Shown piece by piece: positions 9,003 through 14,073 of a stretch of DNA of 14,073 nucleotides. Location: the NCBI GenBank assembly GCA_016717145.1, contig JADKGD010000062.1, forward strand, positions 1 to 14,073, read 5' to 3'. A program made the position numbers and the translations under genes. Each line of letters begins with the position of its first letter. Positions within the stretch are counted from its first letter, which is position 1. This stretch comes from Saprospiraceae bacterium (lineage in GTDB: Bacteria; Bacteroidota; Bacteroidia; Chitinophagales; Saprospiraceae). The notes under the pieces were generated by a model that had not been told where the DNA came from, ran no database searches, and saw nothing but the letters and a program-made list of their open reading frames with translations.

Positions 9003-9760
9003 CTATTTAAATAGCTCAGCCATTTCACTTTTTGTTGGGAAACTTATCAGAACTGCTTTTCTTGGTCCGTGATAAACAAAAAGACTTCCTGCAGCAACAG
9101 CTGAAGCAAATCCTTCCTTCACCGCTAAATTAAAATCTGAATAACCAGATGCACCGCCGAGAGCGACAACGGGAATAGTTACTGCTCTAGAAATACGTTT
9201 TATTAATTCAATATCATAACCGTCGTAAGTACCTTCTTTGTCAACAGATTGAATCACAATTTCACCTACACCATATTCTTCCATTCTTTGGGCAAATTCT
9301 ACTATATCTTCTTTTACTTTTTTTGTGCCCTGTTTATAAACTAACTGTTGTTTTTCAAAAAGTTTTTTTACATCTAAACAAACTACTATTGTGGAGGGAC
9401 CAAAGGCATTGACTGCTTCCTTAATAAATTCAGGATTTTCATAAGCAGCTGTGTTGATTACAACTTTTTCTGCACCATTCTCTAACATGCTACGGATATC
9501 TTGAATAGTTTTGATACCGCCACCTACTGCAAAAGGCATATTTGCTTCATCTCAAACCTTATGAACAAATTCAAGTGATATTAAACGATTTTCCTTTGAT
9601 GCATTAATATCAAGAAAGACTAATTCATCTGCCTTTTTTTCATTAAATATTTTCACAGCATAAATGGATCACCTATGTAGCGATGGTTCTTGAATTTTAT
9701 CGATTTGACTAATCCAAGATTTTTAAGAAGCAATACTGGTATGACTCTGGGAAGAAACAT
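9003..9760 (-). CDS. wbuZ: WbuZ, HisF-like partner of the sugar amidotransferase (one frameshift, one in-frame TGA)
   Basis: The ATG at 9760 opens MFLPRVIPVLLLKNLGLVKS, and the TIM-barrel continues with DELVFLDINASKEN, MPFAVGGGIKT, VINTAAYENPEF, QSVDKEGTYDGYDIELI and VALGGASG, to TAG at 9003-9005. The length, about 252 residues, fits HisF. In true HisF the N-terminal strand reads like CLDVKDG, with the catalytic Asp11. Here the aligned residue 11 is Leu, which matches the WbuZ group used in sugar amidation. The second catalytic Asp is kept in SVDKEGT. Together with the HisH-like glutaminase upstream it should form an ammonia-channelling pair feeding WbuX, not make imidazole glycerol phosphate. 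A base is missing near 9660, and TGA at 9552-9554 interrupts an otherwise continuous frame. Confidence 0.88.
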
Positions 9761-9850
9761 GACTATTAAAAATTAAAAAATAAAAATAAAAAAGATGAAT
9801 TAATAAAACCAAACTGAAGTAACAAGTATCCTGAATCATTCATAATTATA

Positions 9851-10476
9851 TTACAACTTAACGAAGTTACTTAGAACTTTTAATCCAACATCGTGACTTT
9901 TTTCAGGATGAAATTGAGTACCATAAATATTATTTTTATGCACAGCAGAGACAAACTCATAATCATATTCAGTGGTCATCCAAACATCTGCATTATCATT
10001 ACATATCAAGTGATAACTGTGAACAAAGTAGAATTTTTCTTCTAAGTTGATTTCCTGATCAAGAAAATTGTTATGCATAACAGCTACATCATTCCAGCCC
10101 ATATGAGGAACTTTATATTTAAATTTATCAGATACTTTAAATTTAACAACATTTGCATCTATCCAACCAAGACCTTCACAATTACCTTCTTCGGAATTAA
10201 GGCAAAAAGTTGAGTACCAAGACAGATGCCAAGTATCGGGGTTTTTTCAGCAATTACTTTTTTATTCAAAATATCAATCAATTTAAACTTGTGTAAATTA
10301 TCCATTCCATACTTGAAATGTCCGACACCAGGTAAGATTAGCTTTTCGGCTGATTCAATATCCTCTTTAATTGATGATATTTTACAATCAGCTCCAATTC
10401 TCTTAAATTTATTATGAACTGATCGAAGATTACCCATACCATAATCTACTATTACTATTTTTTTTTTATTAATCAT
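9851..10476 (-). CDS. hisH: HisH-like glutamine amidotransferase (WbuY type) for sugar amidation (one frameshift)
   Basis: A class I glutaminase of about 208 residues, the family length. The ATG at 10476 gives MINKKKIVIVDYGMGNLRSV; then come LILPGVGHFKYGM, the nucleophile elbow GICLGTQLF with the active Cys, and, after a frameshift near 10195, GWIDANVVKF, PHMGWNDV and the His/Glu pair of the triad in GTQFHPEKSH. All three catalytic residues are present, so glutamine hydrolysis is expected to work. The stop is TAA at 9851-9853. No other histidine genes are present, and the neighbours are wbuZ and wbuX, so it most likely supplies ammonia for acetamidino-sugar formation. A 90-base AT-rich gap, unusually wide for this operon, separates it from wbuZ. 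Confidence 0.9.
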
Positions 10477-10588
10477 TACTGAAAATATTTGAACTCATTA
10501 AAAACACTCTATATCATAAAGATTGATAATTTTCTTAGTACTTTTCGCGAACAGATAAACAAGAAATTATAAAAATTAAATTATTAAA

Positions 10589-11563
10589 TTAAATATAGTC
10601 AATATAAATAAATTTGAGACCATAGTAGAAAAAGACATAGTCCTCAAATCCTTTTAATATCTCAGGCAAAACGCTATAGCTGTTAATTATCCGCTTAAAA
10701 TCAAAACAAACATGTTTTTTATTTTTCATAATCTCTAAATGAAGATCATAATAAAAAAATATTTGAGTTGATAGTATTTTATCCTCAATAATTGAATCAG
10801 TTATATTTGAAAAGTGTATCTGATAATTTTTGTTTATACCATTGTTTACTCTAATAAAATCATTATCAATCGAAAAATTAATTATTTTTTGATTTGATTT
10901 TAATTGAGTAAGATAATTAATTGTTAATTCTTAATTAATAAAATCAAATCTGATTCACTTAATTTTTCTTAAAAAATATATTGGAAATGATTTTCGTTGA
11001 ATCGGTGAATCGAATACTACCACATCAGCAGGGATATTTTTGACAATCACAGAACCCGGCAATATAATAGTATTGGATTGGATTGTAACACCAGGACCAA
11101 TAGATGTATTTTGCATTATCCAGCAAAAATCACCTATTTTAACTCCACTATTTTTGTAGGAATAGCCAAGTGTTGCCGGCAAAATAAACCATGAGAATAA
11201 ATCAGATCTAGGAGCCAATGCAGAATACTCACCAATTTCAACATTCCCCGGCACTAGTATTTATTACGCATCGTGAACCTACTATACTTCTTTATTTATC
11301 TTAAATAAACTGTTACCGCTTATATATGTAAATCTTTGTATTGAACTATATTCAAGCATCACTAATTCATCTAAACCAGCAATTACTGCAAAACTATCAA
11401 TTTTTGCAAAAGCTTCAATTTTTATATTTTTTGCAAGGATGATGGAAAATAATTTTAATTTTGCCTTTTACTATTTCAAATCTGATCAAATTCATCAACA
11501 ATATTCTAACACTTGACGGAAATACTATTGAGATGATCAGAATAATATTTTAATTTTACTCAT
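10589..11563 (-). CDS. Hexapeptide-repeat (left-handed beta-helix) acyltransferase with long C-terminal extension (frame broken)
   Basis: The likely start is ATG 11563 (MSKIKILF), followed in shifted frames by a hydrophobic stretch (LIISIVFPSSVRILLMNL). Then come hexapeptide repeats: ILAKNIKIEAFAKIDSFAVI, SRCVIN, GNVEIGEYSALAPRSDLF, GVKIGDFCWIMQNTSIGPGVTIQSN, ILPGSVIVKNIPADVVV. Reading one frame over at 11184-11196 gives SHGLF, so the His expected in the acyltransferase active loop is probably present but masked by two close indels. After the helix, about 120 more residues follow (TINYLTQLKSNQKIINFS, KKHVCFDFKRIINS, FFYYGLKFIYIDYI) to TAA at 10589-10591; I recognise no family there. The neighbouring ACP suggests it moves an ACP-bound acyl group to an amino or hydroxy sugar, but acetyl-CoA cannot be excluded. 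A separate small gene at 10589-10955 is the alternative for the C-terminal part. Confidence 0.7.
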
Positions 11564-11627
11564 ATTTTACATAAATTCAATTACGATCATATCAGATCTA
11601 ATTTCTGCATTAATAGTTGTGCTTCTC

Positions 11628-11858
11628 TTAATTCCCGATTTTTTTTCTTAAAATATTAACGGCAGATTCCAGATCAACTATAGAATCGATTTCAACAGGA
11701 GTAATATTCACATGGAATTCTTCTTCAAGTCTGGAAATAAATAAAAGATGTTGAAGTGAGTCCCAATTATCTATATCATGTTTATTTGTATTAATGTCAA
11801 TTTTTTCTGGACTGCAAACGAATATTTCTGCCATTATTTTTTTTACTTTTTCTTCCAT
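11628..11858 (-). CDS. Acyl carrier protein
   Basis: A 76-residue protein with the helix I start MEEKVKKIMAEIF and the 4'-phosphopantetheine attachment motif DSLQHL (WDSLQHLLFISRLEEEF). Helix III contains DLESAVNILRKK. Length and motif are typical of a discrete ACP. The ATG lies inside the end of the FkbH-like gene (16-base overlap, 11843-11858), a sign of translational coupling and of joint work: FkbH-type enzymes load a three-carbon or other hydroxyacyl unit onto such an ACP. If a base is missing near 11632, the protein would continue as NRELREAQLLMQK and end at TGA 11587-11589, closing most of the gap to the acyltransferase. This is one of the few intact frames in the window. Confidence 0.9.
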   Translation of the reverse strand: MEEKVKKIMAEIFVCSPEKIDINTNKHDIDNWDSLQHLLFISRLEEEFHVNITPVEIDSIVDLESAVNILRKKIGN

Positions 11859-13447
11859 TCATCCACTATAGTTATTTTGTAATTATCATTAAGTTCGTCT
11901 TTATTCAAGTGATCTATGCAATATCTTGTATGATTTTCATCCTGGCTAATAATTTCAAACCCGTTATTAAGATAAAAATTATTTGTCTGAATATTTTTTT
12001 TTGTAGGTAAATATTCTGAATATACGCGAATAATATTCAAATCAAAAGTTTATTTAATATTAGTTTAAGAAAAGTATCTTCAATTTTTTTACCTAAAATT
12101 CTGCAGCTTAATAAAAAGGAGTCTAATTCCGCTTCTTTATTCAAAATATTTAAATTAACTATTGCAGCCGCCGTAATACCATCATCTCCAAATTTATCCT
12201 TAACATTTAATGTACATATAAATGCACCTATTTCATCAAATTTATTAATATCTACTTTGAGTATCGCCTAGTAGTTAAATTAAACTGGTTTTGTTTTTTG
12301 AGTCATTTGAGCTACTCTCGAAAAAGTATATGGATTATTCAGGTTAAGTGTTAGCTCAATTTCAAGTTTTCTAATAAAATCATCAATTGAACTAAAATTA
12401 TTTTGGAAATCCTTTCTTTGAGCTATAAATTTATACTGCTCAGTCTTATTTAAGTCTTCATCTGTAGCCTTATAAACTTTGAAATATTCATCAAGTAATT
12501 TTTCAGAAAAATGTCTTAAGAGATATGGTTCAGAAGGAAAATCCGGAACTGTTATACCCGAGACTGAAGTTTTAACCCGTTCACGTTCAGTTGGATTGTC
12601 ATCAATAAATAATATGCTACCAGTATCTATATTTAATTCTTCTGCTATTTCAATTACATTTTGTGCTTTATCATCCCAGTTAATCCGCCAGGCAGAAAAA
12701 TGAGTTTTTTTTAAGATCATATCGGGATGGTTTTCCCACAAATTCAAGACATCAGATTCATTATTTTTTGAGCATACCGCCAGAATTACTCCTGTCTCCT
12801 TTATCTCCAATAATAGTTTTTGAAAATCTTTATAAGCACTACCCGGATAACTACCCCCTAACATAATACTCTGTGGGCCATCTTCCCAGTATTCCACCCC
12901 CATAACGTATTATCTAAATCAAGTATTATGCATTTTTTTCTGATAAGATTAATCCCGTCCAGTTTTTTCCGGAACCATCCTTTAAAGTCAGATACCAATT
13001 TAGGATTGATTACAATTTGCGACAAATAAAAATATTTCCAATCGACAATTTCGTTAATATCATATGTATTAAGAAAAGTGTCTATATTTAATATTTTAAC
13101 TGTAAGGTCAAATGAGGTTTTGTAAATTTCACTATTATAGTATCCGATTGCATTTATCAGATCTAAATCATTTTCATATCTTGTTATAGAATTAAGTCGT
13201 GTTGAAAGTGTAAAAACAATTAAAAATTGATTGTTATTTTTTTTCAAACGAACAAAATTCAATCGTTCTAAATAATTATTAATTAACAGAGATGCTTCTT
13301 TCCCATTAATTATGGGCGGTAAAAAATATAACCAGACAATTATATTGCAATCTGCAGGAAGATTTTGAATTTCATCATACCCACTATATCTATCCTCCTT
13401 GCAAAAAGATGTTCAACAGTATAATTTCGAAAAATGTAAAATGACAT
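11843..13447 (-). CDS. FkbH-like protein, HAD-IIIC domain plus GNAT-like C-terminus (about four frameshifts)
   Basis: The reconstructed length is 535 residues from ATG 13447 (MSFYIFRNYTVEHLF), which is 10 bases after the proposed glycosyltransferase stop. After an N-terminal region of about 170 residues (SGYDEIQNLPADC) comes the HAD motif I DLDNTLWGG at about residue 176. Further blocks are VCSKNNESDVLNLWENHP, WDDKAQNVIEIAEELNI, SILFIDDNPTERE, and the FkbH signature KTNQFNLTTRRY across a frameshift at 12287. The GNAT-like part has FGDDGITAAAIV, SFLLSCRILGKKIED, SEYLPTKKN and FYLNNGFE. In FkbH of FK520 synthesis the family forms a glyceryl-ACP from 1,3-bisphosphoglycerate. In polysaccharide loci, relatives are thought to make an acyl unit on the adjacent ACP. 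Frame changes lie near 13395, 12895, 12287 and 12042. Confidence 0.87.
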
Positions 13448-13457
13448 AATTATTTTT

Positions 13458-14073
13458 TTATATGCTATTTTCTTATAAATATTTAATATTTTCTGAGCAA
13501 TGATAGTATTATCGATGTAACTTAATTTATTAGAAAAATTTGAGTAAGAGAATTTTAATGCCTTATCTATATTTTCAGCTAAAAATTTAAAATCAAAACC
13601 ACTTATAAAAACTCCATCTATACCATCTGATAGCTCCTTAATATCGCCAACATCTACACTAACGATTGGGCAACCGCAAGCCAAAGCTTCTTTGATTATC
13701 ATTGGAGACCCTTCTGATTTTGATGTTAGCAATACACAATCACAAGCATTAATTAATTTAGCTACCTGAGAACGATTAAAATCTTTAAGTTCGATCAGTC
13801 TATCAGCACCGGAGAAATCTACAGCTTTTCTAGCCAGATCAAAATTTTTAACCTTTCTTTCGCGTCTACCAGCGAATAAAATAATTTTTTCGGATTCAAT
13901 AAACCAAGTTCACTCCCATTCGGCTTTATTTAACGGCTTCAAAAAGATTAAGATCAACCCCATGATCTTATAATTGTACCGGAAGAATAATTTTGACCTT
14001 CTTTAAATATTTTTTCAGAAACAAATATATTGTGCTTTGAAAATATAAGTGAAATAAAAGAGACAAAACGATT
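13458..14073 (-). CDS. GT4-family glycosyltransferase, C-terminal half (N-terminus beyond the window; frame broken)
   Basis: Only the C-terminal Rossmann half is in the window. It shows GVDLNLFEAVNKAE, NPKKIILFAGRRERK, LKDFNRSQVAKLINACDCVL and LLTSKSEGSPMIIKEALACG, followed by CPIVSVDVGDIKEL. The EGSPMIIKE segment is the E-x7-E motif that contacts the nucleotide-sugar in GT4 retaining enzymes. Frame changes occur near 13905 and 13955. At the 3' end the literal frame runs straight into the FkbH start; shifting one base near 13470 gives a TAA at 13458-13460, the likely true stop. It probably adds one sugar of the repeat unit on a lipid carrier at the cytoplasmic face of the membrane. Donor and acceptor cannot be told from sequence. 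Confidence 0.8.

Noticed and set aside
9003..10476. Histidine biosynthesis hisF/hisH pair
   Set aside because: No other his genes are near, the HisF-like protein lacks the first catalytic Asp, and both genes sit in an operon with the sugar amidotransferase WbuX.
12479..12703. A plus-strand gene inside the FkbH-like gene
   Set aside because: The minus strand there encodes conserved HAD-IIIC motifs; the plus frame is a shadow.
1..14073. CRISPR array, tRNA or rRNA genes, insertion sequence or prophage
   Set aside because: No regularly spaced repeats, cloverleaf-like sequences, transposase motifs or phage proteins were seen on either strand.

Overview
The window looks like chromosomal DNA from a member of the Ignavibacteria or a close Bacteroidota/Chlorobi-group relative. 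The evidence is the strongly AT-rich sequence and several secreted proteins ending in the type IX secretion (T9SS) sorting domain with the motif NYPNPFNPST and a final KMxLL(R/K) tail. A further clue is the 'PVELxSFxA...NNYGFEVER' beta-sandwich module common in that group. No rRNA, tRNA, CRISPR array, intact insertion sequence or phage gene was seen.

Left part (1-6675): a minus-strand secreted YCF48/BNR-type beta-propeller protein (start at 1134, truncated by the window edge) is divergent from three tandem plus-strand paralogs (2294-3420, 3563-4971, 5549-6675). The paralogs share a signal peptide, a cohesin-like N-terminal domain and a T9SS sorting domain. Their middle modules differ: FN3-like only, Ig-like plus FN3-like, Ig-like only. 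Paralogs 1 and 3 also share a conserved upstream block about 95 bp before the start codon.

Right part (6770-14073): one minus-strand, operon-like surface-polysaccharide cluster. In transcription order it holds a GT4 glycosyltransferase (partial), an FkbH-like HAD-IIIC/GNAT protein, an acyl carrier protein, a hexapeptide-repeat acyltransferase with a C-terminal extension, a HisH-like glutaminase, a HisF-like WbuZ protein, a DUF354 protein and a WbuX/WbpG-type N-acetyl-sugar amidotransferase. Two sugar-tailoring modules can be read from this. One is FkbH + ACP + acyltransferase, predicted to make and transfer a small acyl group. The other is HisH + WbuZ + WbuX, predicted to convert an N-acetyl group to an acetamidino group with glutamine-derived ammonia. 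The HisF-like protein lacks the first catalytic Asp of true HisF, which fits this role and argues against histidine synthesis.

Nearly every gene is broken by apparent single-base indels, roughly one per 200-400 bp, mostly in or near short homopolymers, plus a few in-frame stops. Both sets of genes, unrelated in function, are affected alike and every reading frame resumes with conserved sequence. The best explanation is uncorrected sequencing or assembly error rather than decay, so gene limits below are given for the reconstructed full-length genes.
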